DNA of 64,000 nucleotides. It comes from Trachythela sp. YZ-2020. Taxonomy: Eukaryota; Cnidaria; Anthozoa; Malacalcyonacea; Clavulariidae. The stretch is from contig JADLSH010000395.1 of assembly GCA_016169945.1 (NCBI GenBank), positions 8,026,001 to 8,090,000 on the forward strand. Direction: 5' to 3'. The notes under the pieces are model-generated. The model saw nothing but the letters and a program-made list of their open reading frames with translations, did not search any database and was not told where the DNA came from. Each line of letters starts with the position of its first letter. The first letter of the stretch is position 1. The translations under genes and the position numbers were made by a program. This document shows, piece by piece, positions 11,791-23,069 of this stretch.

Positions 11791-12667
11791 CTCTTTCTAA
11801 ACGGTAGCGTCGAATATCAACCGCCAACGGATGATGATTTTGAGCGCTTGTATCTTTGGCGCCCCTCACCCAAAACGGACGAAAATACCACCAATCGATT
11901 AGCAAACACACCTGTTCTCGACTAAATCCAAACAAATCGCTAAATACATTGTTTTACAGATCTCCGTGAGTTTTAACACCTTTGTAATCTGATATTTATT
12001 ATTATCGTAAACTAATTATATATTCAGTACCTTTGGTCGATTATAACTTCTGTTTTAAAATCCGTGTGATTTCGCTAATACACCGTTTTATAGAGCTTTA
12101 AAAACAGTACATACTGACCAACTTTCAAAGAAACACAATAAAAATTGACAAAGTTACGGCGAAATTTGAAATGTAGCGTACGGGTCAAACCGGAATTTCA
12201 GACAAAAACAACCGGAAAAGGCCCAAACACAAACAAAGACTGTTGCTATGGTTTTTTAAGTGGCCGGAATGAATTCCCCAGGGTACAATACCCTATATAA
12301 GATATTTTTGTTGGGACTGAAGCGCGTGGGCAAACCATATATAGTCAAACTACGACAAGCACGTGCATGTTGGAAAATTCCCGATAAATAAAAAAAAATT
12401 CAAAATAAATATTTCTAAAAGCCGTATCGAACGCACGTTTTACAGCCTAAAGAAACAGATAAAAAGTCTTTCAAGATATTAAAGATATTAAAAGATATTA
12501 AAGATTGTTTGAGTTGAACTGAAGTATGACTGGAAGTATGTTTGGGACTAAACTTTTAGTATTTTTGATTCTGTAATGTTTAGTCGGCAAAATAGCCCAC
12601 TGTTAAAAAGCTTATTTTGTAAGGATTCCAATGGTTTTAATTTCATTGCCAGGGGGTAAATATTTTG
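11791..12667 (+). mobile_element. TTAA-flanked non-autonomous element, copy A (truncated)
   Basis: Preceded by TTAA at 11,787-11,790 and starting CTCTTTCTAAACGGTAGC. It is a direct, roughly 90% similar copy of the sequence at 21,168-22,050. Homology stops after GGGGGTAAATATTTTG near 12,667, before the right terminus that copy B retains, so this copy is truncated. TTAA targets are typical of piggyBac and Kolobok superfamilies. The choice between them cannot be made here. Confidence 0.7.
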
Positions 12668-12799
12668 TGTGGACTACCATCAAGACTTGCGGAAATTTAT
12701 TTCCCGTTTACAGGCTGTTTTCACAAGAGGTTAGTAAGGGATCTGGTTATCATAAAAAAATATATTTTAAAAAAGTTACATTTTTAAATTATATTTATA

Positions 12800-13034
12800 G
12801 ATCATCAAGTTGGTCAATGATGCGGATGTCATTACGAACTCAAGCTTCGATGAGTACCTAACAGCAGAGTTTCTGCCATATGTCACATCTTTTTATGATG
12901 GTACTGTCAAGGCCCACACGAGTATGGAAGAAGTGTTCCGGCTTTTATTACAAGCCATTGTAAAGCAGCAGCTGGAAAAATCCAATAATGTGACTTATGT
13001 GCATTTTCATTGGTTGTTGACCGTGGTCTATTAA
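12800..13034 (+). CDS. possible exon, unrecognised
   Basis: An acceptor-like ATTTATAG precedes an open frame reading IIKLVNDADVITNSSFDEYL and continuing for about 75 codons, rich in acidic and hydrophobic residues. It stops where the hairpin cluster begins. I do not recognise the product. A distant relation to the repeat-like genes with HECT ends near 29-30 kb is possible but unproven. Confidence 0.25.
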
Positions 13035-13137
13035 AGGACACACGCACAGCTGACGTCAAATCACGTCAGACATGTCGGCAGACTTGTTTTTCTTTTTCAA
13101 GCCCCAGAAATTCTACAATAAATGACTTGGCATTTTG

Positions 13138-13339
13138 ATTGTATAAACAAATAGATTACATTTTCCGTGTGTCTGTCCTGTGATAGATCACAGAAGACCT
13201 CACAGCGTGTAAAGAACAACAGTCACGCCACTCTACTTCGTCTCATACTTTTTTGTTCTTTACACGCTGTGACGTCATCTGTGATCTATCACAGTACACA
13301 CACACACGGAAAGTGTAATCTATTTGTTATTTATACAAT
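13138..13339. repeat. foldback element 1, 80-bp arms
   Basis: The left arm from 13,138 (ATTGTATAAACAAATAGATT...) pairs with the right arm ending at 13,339, with a central loop of about 40 bp. Arms end at TGTAAAGAAC/GTTCTTTACA. Few mismatches. Confidence 0.85.
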
Positions 13340-13464
13340 ACCCGGGTTGCTATGCATGTTTTCATTGGTTGTTGCCCATGATCTATTAGAGGACAGACAC
13401 ATGGATCACGTCAGATGACTTGCTTTTTTCTTTCTTCATGTCCCCAAATCCGGCAAGATTTGTA

Positions 13465-13697
13465 TTGTATAAAACAAATAGATTCCATTTTGTTGTTGTC
13501 TGTTCAGTTATAGATGCACAGAAGACGTAACAACGTGGGTAAGAACACGACGTAAGACGTAACAACGTGGGTAAGATCAGTGACACACTCGACTGCGTCT
13601 TGTGGGCCACTTTTTTGTTCTTACCACGTTGTGACGTCATCTGTGCATCTATAACTGAACAGACAACGGCAAAATGGAATCTATTTGTTAAATATGT
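13465..13697. repeat. foldback element 2, related to element 1
   Basis: Arms start ATTGTATAAAACAAATAGATTCC and close at GTAAGAAC/GTTCTTAC. The flanking segment (CATTGGTTGTTG... to ...TTGTATAA) is a direct, diverged copy of the one before element 1, so elements 1 and 2 form a tandem pair of about 350-bp units. A 30-bp stretch (GACGTAACAACGTGGGTAAGA) is duplicated inside. Confidence 0.8.
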
Positions 13698-13725
13698 ATA
13701 TGTATTTAACAAATAAGACATAAAG

Positions 13726-13836
13726 CTCCGTGCATATGTACTCTTATAAAGGCACGTTTGACGTCATTTGAACAATTCTTTCGTGTTCAAATCACGTCAA
13801 ATGTACCTTTATAAGAGTACATATGCACAGGAGCGG
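13726..13836. repeat. foldback element 3, 45-bp near-perfect hairpin
   Basis: GTGCATATGTACTCTTATAAA on the left matches its inverse on the right, ending GCAC before GGAGCGG. The loop is only about 10 bp. TACTCTTATAAATGCACGG recurs at 13,970, a partial fourth end. Confidence 0.85.
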
Positions 13837-13991
13837 TATGTTTTATTTGTTTTATAAAATAAAAAGGGGGAAATGGCTAAAAGCTAGTGAGATAGTTTTG
13901 AAAGTTCGCTAGCTTTTCCTGCCAGATAACGACATCCTACACCATTTTACGTCATTCATGATCTTCATACTCTTATAAATGCACGGTGTCC

Positions 13992-14043
13992 AGCCAATCA
14001 GAGCGCGCGTAGAGGGCACCTTATTTTACAAATATATATAAAA
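13992..14043 (+). promoter_or_regulatory. CCAAT and TATA boxes before the PHD gene
   Basis: AGCCAATCAG at 13,992 and AAATATATATAAAATC around 14,033 lie 30-80 bp before ATG 14,074. If transcription starts about 30 bp after the TATA box, the leader is nearly absent, so an ATG further on or a different start site is possible. Confidence 0.45.
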
Positions 14044-15020
14044 TCTTCTGATATATTAAATTCAGATTGCAAAATGGATGAGAACAAATGTTCATGGGAG
14101 AAAGACTGATCGGATAAGGTCCATTGCCTTTTTTCTGCCAAAAGCTTTGGCCTGTATTCAAAGGGCTGGAATCCCTGCACCCACTGAAAAGAATATTCGG
14201 GATCTGTTACACAAAGTTGATGCTGCCTCCACCGAGTATAAATCTACCTTCTTGGACCAGCCAAAGAAGGTCAGCTGTGTTCGTATTGCCCGAGATGTCC
14301 TGAGCCAGGATACACTGGGACAACTTGATAAAAGTATGTGCAAATTTTCCACATTCACTCATTCGGATGGTAGCAATAGTAAAAGCCTGACTAACTCATC
14401 GGAAATTATTTATCTGTTAAAAATAGTTTTCAGTGAGCAGCCTGAGGACGATAACATGGAAGTGACTGAAGATCAAGCTGTCACGCAAGTGGACGAACCA
14501 TGTCTTGAATGCACAAAAAAAGACAAAGAACTAAAGGAAATCGTGGAAAACACAAAAGAGAAGCAAAAGAAACATCGGAATGGTATAAAAAGAAATCGAA
14601 CACCTTGACCAAAGGTTAGCTACGGAAAGGAGAGAACCAATCAAAATGTTCTATTTAAGAAAGAGGCAGAATCGCTAACAGATAAATACAGGGAAGCAAT
14701 GGTTGAATTAAACCAGTTAAAAAACAAGTGTAATCAACAACCTAGACCTAGTTGCAGCTCAAGTGCTGTGGCCCAAGCGGTGGCTGGGATTGTGGGTAAG
14801 TGATTTCAATAAAATGAAATTTCAGGTCAAAAAATACTGCTCTAATCATATATATATATATACCACATCATACCATTTTTAGTTAGTCAACCAATTGATC
14901 GAAACAACCAAGAGAGATCACTTAATGACTCTGGTGAGTGTGAATTTTAAATTATAGGCGGGCATACCTTCAAAAAATATTTTTAATTTTTGGAGGCTGA
15001 AATATAAATCGTTTTTGTTA

Positions 15021-15425
15021 AAGTGCTTATGAAACCAAATTTTCGGTTTGAAATAACATATAAAATGACATATATTTTAGTTCTTCATTACTTTCTTCGT
15101 TTTTGATATATTTCAATTTCTTTACACCCGTTTTCAATATTATATATTTGATATTATCAAACAAAACCACTTGAAACGCATATGTAGAGTAGCGAAAGGA
15201 CACACAGACACCTGGTTCATTCGATGATTTTTCGTTCAATAATGACAAAGAAAAATATAAGTAATTATGCACATGCGACGTCACTGGTTAAAAAATACAT
15301 ATGAAAGAAATTTAAATATATCAAAAACGAAGAAAGTAAATGAAGAACTGAAACTCTGTCATTTTATGTGTTCTTTCAAATAAGATGATTTATTTCAAAC
15401 CGAAAATTTGGTTTCATAAGCACTT
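15021..15425. repeat. Tc1/mariner-type MITE with long TIRs, TA target
   Basis: Starts AAGTGCTTATGAAACCAAAT and ends with its inverse. The arms match over about 100 bp with small gaps, and TA flanks each end (15,019-15,020 and 15,426-15,427). It lies in intron 2 of the PHD gene and has no coding potential. Confidence 0.85.
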
Positions 15426-16186
15426 TAGAATATCTTTGCAATGCCAAATTAAGTGAACATGAAATTCCCATAGGTTTGGCTACAAAGTATAGAAATTAAG
15501 CAGTTTAGCCATTTTAAGTTATAAGCTTGGTTTCCACCAAAAATAATTAAGAATTAAACAATGAGGGTGAGTTGAGATGATAGTCAATAAGGCAAAGCTG
15601 AGTTGAGTGTTGTTCATAGGCAACTTGTTTTAATATAAACCAACTAGTTGGACAAAAGATAAAATATCATTTCCAACAAACAGTAATTCTTGTTTTGTAA
15701 TAAGCCCACTACTCAGTTTATACTAAAACAAGATAGAAAAATAAATGAATTCCAATATGATTTAAAATAGTTTATTTTATTTTAAACAATGTTAAGTTTG
15801 TTTTATGTTTTTCACGTTCTAAATCACAAATTTGTGACTCTATTTGTTGCATTTTAAGGGTTGGGGGAGGATCTTGGTGCTGGAAATGAAGGTGCAGTAT
15901 GTATAGTTTATATTTATTGTGGAGTATAATCAGAATTGCATTTCTTGCATGCAAGAAATTTTACCCCAGATTTTAATGATTTCATTTGAACGAAAATTTA
16001 AAATAACAATGTATCAAAACATTTTGTACTTCCAAAAAAGGTTTGTTGATATGAAAATGTTATACTTATGAAGTCACGCTGCATAAATTTTAAGATGGTC
16101 CACAGAATATTTCACACATACCTTTGCACATTTAGTGACCAGTCAAATACATGCACAGTATTAAAGGGTCGCATCTAAAAGGGATG

Positions 16187-16352
16187 ACTCAAAAGGACCC
16201 GTCCAGTCCCCTCACAAATTTTTCTTCCCATTTTTATCATACCTTCCCTAAAAAAATACGCTGTCCTACCCCCACACATCCCAAAACGTATTCTTTCCTC
16301 CAACCAGGGTTTTATAGAAACAAACCCTAACCCTGGACAGGTCCTTTTGAGT
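16187..16352. repeat. small MITE with 20-bp TIRs
   Basis: ACTCAAAAGGACCCGTCCAG on the left pairs with its inverse (one mismatch) ending at 16,352. No coding potential. Confidence 0.75.
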
Positions 16353-17543
16353 TGAAATTTCTGGGCATAATGCATTATATTCCCTTAACTAGAAATACAC
16401 TCATGCAGAATCCCCTCGCCTATTCGAACTCAGGAATTATACTTCCCAAAATTTATTGTGAAGTAACAACATGAAGTATTCCATCAATTATTGTAACCAT
16501 AGCAACACACAATTTTTTACTTTGGTACAAAATGATAAAAGAGTAATATAAATATTTGTACTTTTAACTATAAAATTATGAATTGCTCCACTATATAAAG
16601 TAGATATGTTGTTACGTACTCTTTTAGCTTTGGTTTTAGACATTTCATTTAAACCTTAGACGTGTTTTTTGACAGTATATATTTTTAAATTTATCTTTAA
16701 AATGAAGTTTTTTACATTACGTTGTTTCTTCAAAATTCAAATTTAAACTTGCTAAAATACCTTTTAGGTTTAATCGATATTTTAATAACCTCACACAGTG
16801 ACATACGCTTTTGCAAATCCACAAACTAAAATATGAAAAATAGACACTTACCCGTTTAAACACTTCAAAAGTGTCCTTTTTTCAGCCATTCGACTCCTTG
16901 TTTATCTTGTTTTGAAGACTCTGATTATCGGTATGGTTTTCCCAATAGCCCGAGTATTAAAAATCATTTTTGATGAATAACAAAGTCTTTATCCGTATAA
17001 ATTCTTTTAAAAATGTTTCTCTCTACCTGAATTTGTGCATGCATATAAGACCCTGAACCGTCCATGGCATCGCGGCGGCCGACTTTGGATTCCACTGCGT
17101 TTTCACATACCCGGGTGTAAATATCCGAGCGGAATTAGTACCCTCACACGGCGCTTCGCGCCGGCTCGGGGATTAATGAGTTAAATTGTCTGGCATTAGA
17201 CAGAGTAAAAATAAGTGTGAAATGGAGCCGATGTACTTTATTAATCTTTCCCCTGTACTGTAGTGGCCTTTTATTATTTTACTCTGGCCAATGCCACATG
17301 ATTCACTCATCAAGGAAAGAAATTCAGTAATGAAAGGGTTACAGTGTATATCTGTGGTCGTTTATTCCAACTTTTGTGCTCCAGCAACTTTAGTTTAAAT
17401 AACTCCAGGAGATTACACACTTTGTTTTTTTACTTTATGTTAAATTTTAAAAATTGGAAGTTTACTTTGATTATAATTAATTATGATTACTATAATTATG
17501 CCCTGTGTTATTAAACTATTAAAGGTTATTTTAATTTTCTCAG
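16353..17543. other. intronic AT-rich sequence
   Basis: The remainder of PHD intron 2. A GC-rich patch near 17,060-17,180 ends with CGGCGCTTCGCGCCG and TTAATGAGTTAA and may be the end of a further degenerate element. Nothing coding was seen. Confidence 0.4.
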
Positions 17544-18040
17544 GTGATGTTCAACATTCATCGAAACGATCTGTGGAATCTCCAGATGCTAACAAGTCAA
17601 TTTGTAATTTGTGCAACAAGAACAAAGAGAAGTTCAGCAGGCATGATCAAATGCACTAAATGCAAACAGTGGCTGCACTGTTCTTGCTTGGCATTGAAAT
17701 ATCAGGAAGCTCGAAAAATAAGAGGATTTCCTATGCATGGAATGTAAGAAAAATAAATGAATGTACACCTGCAATTTGCAGTAATACAACACCAATTGTA
17801 AGGTATTCTGCTATTGGTCTTGTCCACTAATTAATATTCTAGTTAATAGTTAAGGAATTCAATTTGATTGGTTAGGGTTAGTCAATATTATAATAGTTAA
17901 TGAATTCGTTTTCAGCTACATATTACAGTATATACCTACTACAGACTACTGAAAATATGAGCATTTGTTCTTGAATAAAGTTATCCAAAGTGCAAAACTT
18001 ACATGTACACCACTATTCAGAAATAATTTAATGAGCACCT

Positions 18041-18169
18041 AGGGCGCTTTCCATTTGCACCAATTTTGATTAGGACCAAATTTTCCAGTCAGACCATCCC
18101 AGGTCTCAAACAAATCGTGTTCCATTTAACCGGACTGACCGGTCTAACCATGCAAATGGAAGCGCTCCT
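18041..18169. repeat. 129-bp MITE (hAT-like terminus)
   Basis: AGGGCGCTTTCCATTTGCA and its near-perfect inverse TGCAAATGGAAGCGCTCCT delimit the element. GGGCGCTTTCCAT-type ends are common in hAT-derived MITEs, which is knowledge-based. No clear 8-bp target duplication. Confidence 0.7.
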
Positions 18170-18954
18170 AGACTAAACCACACCTAAGCAAAACCTCAAT
18201 TTGGTGATCCTGCTCTAACTCTGTTCAGCATTCGTCAAACTGATATTAAACTGCAAGCCACAAAATTTTGAAAGTTTTCTAAGTTACAGCTTTATTGTGC
18301 TTTACTATACTTTGAAGGCACTTGTTGTCAACCTTCTTGTGCACATTTTGGTTATTTCTGAGCAGTTTTAGTCACATGTAAGTCTTATCTTAATCTAAGC
18401 TACCAAATTACAATTGTGCTTCCATAACTACTGTAAGACCAATGGATCTACAATGATTAACCAGTAGAAATTCAAGTTGTTCTCTCATTCAATTTCTTAA
18501 AAATGTTCTTACATGTATGTACAATATTGAAAAATAACCTCTGGTTATTAGAAAGCTTAAGCTTTGTGTTGTTGGGAATGGTGGCAAAGTTTGAATTGTC
18601 ATTCACAAATAAACTTGTTCTAAAATTGTACAATGCAAATTGAGTTATTTTGGCTGACAAATATGAAACTCAGAGAGATCATATCCTTGTATAATTAAAA
18701 TCCAATATGATGACAAAACTTGATAAATTAAAACGAAGTGGATTTGGCTTTATTATTGCTATCAATGGACTCACTTTTGTGAAATGTCCACAGCAGCCAA
18801 ATGAACAAGTAATTTGTTCTACCATAATATTAATTAAAATTACAAAATGCTGTCAATTGTAGGCTATGAGCACAAAGCTTAATTTTCCTGGTACTAAGAT
18901 TATTTTTTTGGGAGAACTGGAGTTTTATAATTGCCATGACATTTCTCAGTGTAT
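18170..18954. other. AT-rich stretch, nothing recognised
   Basis: Only short open frames without domain features. Confidence 0.5.
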
Positions 18955-19442
18955 TTATTCCTGTATTTAACTAATCTATGTAAAAAAAAGAATTGGTGAA
19001 TATGCGGCATAGCACACATAACTTTCTTCAACCTACTGGCCCAAACAAATGTTTGTTCACAAGTCATAGTATTAAAATTTGGTGGGACTTTATCATCAGG
19101 GTTGTATAGCCTCTTACACTTGGGATCTACATGGTTTCGTAGGTGTAATCTGTCAATAACTTTACCAATGCGTTTCTATGCTTCATCAAATGGTTTAGGC
19201 AGAGGCAAATTACTCTTTGATATTATTAGGCTATCCAAATGACACATGTTGTCATATGCCAGGCAAGTTGAAGTCATTTCTTTTAAAATTTCTTCATCAC
19301 TATGTCCATTGTCTTTAAGGCTCTTAAATTTGCCATAAAGCCATAGGCACAGTGATGAGAAATGCTTGTGTGGGAGACTCTGACCTACAATCAGTGACAT
19401 TGAAATTTGGGACACTTGTATAGAAAGGGTATTTTTGTACAC
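18955..19442 (-). pseudogene. C-terminal fragment of a KDZ-like transposase
   Basis: Minus-strand frame reading LYGKFKSLKDNGHSDEEIL, then CLAYDNMCHLDS and, after an in-frame TAG at about 19,175 (where Trp is expected), KVIDRLHLRNHVDPKC, FNTMTCEQTFVWASRLKK and FFLHRLVKYRNKY. The order YDNxCxLD, DRxHxxNHxxxxC, CEQxFxWxSR matches the C-terminal half of transposases of the Kyakuja-Dileera-Zisupton type as I remember them. The N-terminal half is missing. The upstream end is invaded by a MITE whose TIR lies in the frame. Confidence 0.5.
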
Positions 19443-19645
19443 AATTGTGCAAAATTCACTGGTAAACCCCCTCCCCCCGTTTCAATGTTGCTTTATCTGC
19501 TAGAAAAAGTATCAACAGCCTAATACGAGACAATAGCATGTAACATAGAAAATGCATGTTAGACTACCAACATTGAAAGGGGGGAAGGGGGGAATTTTGC
19601 CTTTTCAAGCTAATCGGTCCAATAATTATGTCACTGATTATCGGA
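19385..19645. repeat. MITE family M1, copy 1
   Basis: Ends are CTACAATCAGTGACAT and its inverse ATGTCACTGATTATCGG. Inside, CCCCTCCCCCCGTTTCAATG pairs with an inverted CATTGAAAGGGGGGAAGGGG. The same layout recurs at 48,055-48,306. Confidence 0.75.
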
Positions 19646-19814
19646 GTATTTTACTGCATTATCATACTTTTGAAATGTCTGTAACTTGAAAACTACACAA
19701 GATATCTTTATGAAACTTTCAGCAGGAATTCAGTGGTAATTGAGCTATTGATAGGTCGATATCATTCCAAAATTAATTATATTGCATAACAATAGTTTAA
19801 TTTTAATATACAAA

Positions 19815-20075
19815 TATGGCACAAAATTCATGATTTAACTGCAGAGCAGCGAGCTTTAGCCCTCTTGCTGAGGCGCGAATTCAAATATTCGTATCGAAAA
19901 ATCGTGTTAACATGTCAAAGTCAAGTGTTCTAAGAGTTATTAAGCGGTTTGATACTAAAAATAAAAATACCGAAAAAGTCTTATCAAGGTCGGCGTAAAT
20001 AATTGACACAACGAGATAAGCGCAAACTCAAAAGAGCAATTATGCAACCCCGAGAAAGAAGTCCTAATTTCATAC
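19815..20075 (+). pseudogene. N-terminal helix-turn-helix of a Tc1-type transposase
   Basis: Reads HDLTAEQRALALLLRREF then KYSYRKI, and in neighbouring frames KSSVLRVIKRFDTKNK and LTQRDKRKLKRAIMQPRE. This is the paired-like helix-turn-helix layout that opens many Tc1/mariner transposases and binds the terminal repeat. Two frameshifts. No catalytic domain follows before AT-rich sequence. Confidence 0.55.
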
Positions 20076-20349
20076 TTATCATACTTATTTTATTTTATTG
20101 TTGTATAATGTTTACTGAATACATGCATACTAGTAGCAAAATATTTTTTAAATCTCGCAAATTCGCCTAACTAATGCATTGGTGTCGTATTACATAATGC
20201 TTATAGCCGAGGCTAATGCAAACAAAATTGTTGTGTTTATTGCGTATATTATGCTTATATACAGATTATATATGTATATATAATACACATATATATTAAT
20301 GCCAAGTAACCATATGTTTATCCAAAAATAACAGAATAACAAATAACTT

Positions 20350-20720
20350 TTTGCACAAGTAACCACAAGTAACCACAAGTAACCATTTGATTAAATAATT
20401 ATATATGATATACTTACTTATATATGGTTACTTGTGGTAACTTGCGCTATTTATACTTGGATGATGATTATTTGTTAACAAATAGCGAATTCACAATTTG
20501 TGTGTAACACTAGACAGTTATATTTGTCCAAAATAACTACACATCGCATCTTATTTGAATGCTTAAAGATGGTTACTTGTGGAGACGTGCGGTTACTTGT
20601 GGAGATGTGCGGTTACTTGTGCTATTTAGACTTTCCCGCATGATAATTACTTGTCTACAAATAGGGAACTCACATTTTGTTTGTAAAATTAGACTTGATA
20701 GTGTATTTGTCCAAATACTT
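20350..20720. repeat. GGTTACTTGTGG repeat cluster
   Basis: Three tandem CAAGTAACCA copies at about 20,358 face several GGTTACTTGTGG copies at 20,425, 20,570, 20,590 and 20,610. A segment of about 120 bp (TTACTTGTGG... CTATTT... TTGTCCAAA) is present twice in direct orientation. Confidence 0.7.
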
Positions 20721-21163
20721 GAAATGTAATTCATGCTAGCAAATAATTAAGCGATCCAGTCATAGGTAGATTTGATGTGTCATTGAATGGCCAATAATAA
20801 ATATTTCAAATAGTGCCGGCAAGCATAGCTTGTATTACAACCACGCAAAATTACAATAATATAGCGCGCACACGTTTTAAGCTACACTATATAAAATATA
20901 TATATAGATAGCAAAATCTGCAACAAACGTAGCTTTAGGGTACAATTTCACACGAATCACATCTTTATATGATAGAACGATGTTTAAAGAATCACCATAG
21001 CAATAATTATGTCACTGATTGTAGATAATCCCCAAAAAATGTTAAACAGCAATTTATCGAAAAACAAACAGTCTAGGCAAGGGTACAATACTTACAAAAA
21101 GCTCAACAAAAAATACTGGTCACATCTTGGTCACATCTTGATCATCATCTCAATGAGATGCCT
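20721..21163. other. AT-rich stretch with a lone M1 terminus
   Basis: TGTCACTGATTGTAG at 21,010-21,024 is an exact M1 MITE end without a partner nearby. No coding potential. Confidence 0.5.
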
Positions 21164-21167
21164 TTAA

Positions 21168-22126
21168 CTCTTTCTACACGGTAGCATCGATTATCAACCG
21201 CCAAAGGATGATGATTTTGAGCGCTTGTATCTTTGGCGCCCCTCATCCAAAACGGACGAAAATACCACCAATCGATCACCAAATTCAGCAAACACACCTG
21301 TTCTTGGCTAATGCCAAACAAATCGCTAAACACATCGTTTTACAGATCTCCATGAGTTTTAACACCTTTGTAATCTGATATTTATTATTAAACTAATTAT
21401 ATATTCAGTACCTTTGGTCGATTATAACTTCTGTTTTAAAAACCGTGTGATCTTCGCTAATAGAGCGTTAAAAACAGTACATACTGACCAACTTGCAAAG
21501 AAACACAATAAAAATTGACAAAGTTACGGCGAAATTTGAAATGTAGCGTACGGGTCAAACCGGAATTTCAGACAAAAACAACCGGAAAAGGCCCAAACAC
21601 AAACAAAGACTGTTGCTATGGTTTTTTAAGTGGCCGGAATGAATTCCCCAGGGAATACCCTATATATACAATACCCTATATACGATCTTTTTGTCTGGAC
21701 TGAAGCGTGTGGGCAAACCATATATAGTCAAAGCGAGTGCATGCTGGAAAATTCCTGATAAATAAAAAAAATTCAAAATAAATATTTCTTTTCGCCGTAT
21801 CGCAGCCAAATAAAGACACAGATAAAAAGCTAAATTTCGACCATTAGAAGTCTGTCGATATAATAAACATATGAGAAGATATTAAAGATCGTTTGAGTTG
21901 AACTGAAGTATGACTGGAGGTATGTTTGGGATTAAACTTTTAGTATTTTTGATTCTGTAATGTTTAGTCGGCAAAATAGCCCACTGTTAAAAAGCTTATT
22001 TTGTAAGGATTCCAATGGTGTTAATTTCATTGCCAGGGGGTAAATATTTTGCAAAGGAGATCGTACTCAAAGTGCTCTTGCGACAACTTGTGACAACATC
22101 ATTAAAATGCGACCGACCAGAAAGAG
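21168..22126 (+). mobile_element. TTAA-flanked non-autonomous element, copy B (complete)
   Basis: Flanked by TTAA at 21,164-21,167 and 22,127-22,130. The ends CTCTTTCTACACGGTAGC and, inverted, CTCTTTCTGGTCGGTCGC agree at about 14 of 18 positions. It is 959 bp and lacks a recognisable transposase. A short plus-strand open frame (LISLPGGKYFAKEIVLK...) runs through the right TIR. The 18-bp right terminus also occurs exactly at 24,493 after a TTAA. Confidence 0.8.
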
Positions 22127-22130
22127 TTAA

Positions 22131-22605
22131 ACCACCTGTGTCCTTATTGGACATTAAAGTACCCTCTGTGGATTGATTTTCCACAAATGAGGGGTTGTTT
22201 AAAAGGAAATCAGCGGTTCCTAAACATAAAAGTTCATGTATTGTGTGGATCTGGTGATTGTATTCACATCCATGGTAAACTGTTTTGGCTTCACCTAGAT
22301 ATATACCATTTTGGGTGAAGTACTGAAGTTTCACAATGACCACTGGTAAAACACAAGATTAACCTTAAGTTCTATTTTTTCAAATACTGTACCCTGTAAT
22401 ATTTTTTAAATAATATATTTAAAACACTGTTAGTATAGTTACACTGTTATGTTAGTATGTTAGTATCAAGAAAATTGAGCAATAATCATTATAGTATAAT
22501 TATTCTAAGAAATACCTTGGAAAGTAGATGCATTTGCTACATTGCCACTTGAACAAGCCTCTGAAACCTTGTCAAGGCAGATGTCAATTGCTTCCAAATA
22601 AGTAC
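22131..22605 (-). CDS. possible two-exon gene fragment, unrecognised
   Basis: On the minus strand an acceptor (TTTTTAG) precedes TYLEAIDICLDKVSEACSSG and a donor AAG/GTATTT ends the exon near 22,517. A second exon begins after TTTTACCAG near 22,341 and reads LQYFTQNGIYLGEAKTVYHG, ending where the TTAA element is inserted. The product is not recognised. The splice signals are plausible, but no complete frame can be assembled. Confidence 0.3.
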
Positions 22606-23069
22606 CTAAAAACATGGACTAAAATTAAAATTGACTAATAATGAATTTTAATACCTCAAATTGTTGGCTGGCTTTAGATTATGAATTTTAACTTACACTA
22701 GTCTCAGTTAACTTTCACTGATATGCATCTATTTATTTAATTACTGTATGGTTAATTATGATATAGAACAGTATGGTACAGTGATTATCACTTGTCATTG
22801 TTTCTCCAGTACAGTATTCTTTTAATACACTACCTGATACACTACCATGATTTTGATGACATTTCAACCAATGCTAAAAGTTTAAAAAAATTAAGCACAA
22901 TAAGCTATAAAATTATAAAAATTCACTTAACTACATGTACACCATTCTACATAATTCTTTATGTAAGGGACAATGGGGGCGTAATAAAGCATTTCTGTTC
23001 AAGCTTAATGAAAATACATCCAATAGTTTAGGATATTCACAATCATTGAAACATAGTTGAAACATACTA
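22606..23069. other. AT-rich stretch, nothing recognised
   Basis: No convincing frame or repeat boundary. Confidence 0.5.

Larger units (their letters stand above)
13051..13766 (+). promoter_or_regulatory. four CRE palindromes (TGACGTCA)
   Basis: Perfect TGACGTCA 8-mers occur at 13,051, 13,270, 13,632 and 13,759. This is the consensus site of CREB/ATF bZIP factors. Three lie within hairpin arms. They sit 300-1,000 bp upstream of a TATA box and ATG. The positions are seen; regulatory use is inference. Confidence 0.5.
14074..17759 (+). pseudogene. coiled-coil / PHD-finger gene, three exons, frameshifted
   Basis: Exon 1 runs from ATG 14,074/14,078 to 14,795 (donor GTAAGT), exon 2 from 14,883 to 14,933 (AG/GTGAGT), exon 3 from 17,544 to the stop near 17,759. 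Splice phases match across both introns. Exon 1 encodes an unrecognised N-terminal domain (SIAFFLPKALACIQ...), then a charged coiled coil (KKEAESLTDKYREAMVELNQ). Exon 3 has all eight ligands of a PHD finger: CNLC, CTKC, WLHCSC and CMEC, a chromatin-reader or transposase-associated fold. They are spread over three frames by one-base shifts, and exon 1 has two more. It is either a decayed gene or one damaged by assembly indels. Intron 2 (2.6 kb) holds two MITEs. Confidence 0.55.

Noticed and set aside
20350..20650. Spaced GGTTACTTGTGG repeats as a CRISPR-like array
   Set aside because: Spacing is irregular, repeats occur in both orientations, and the genome is eukaryotic.
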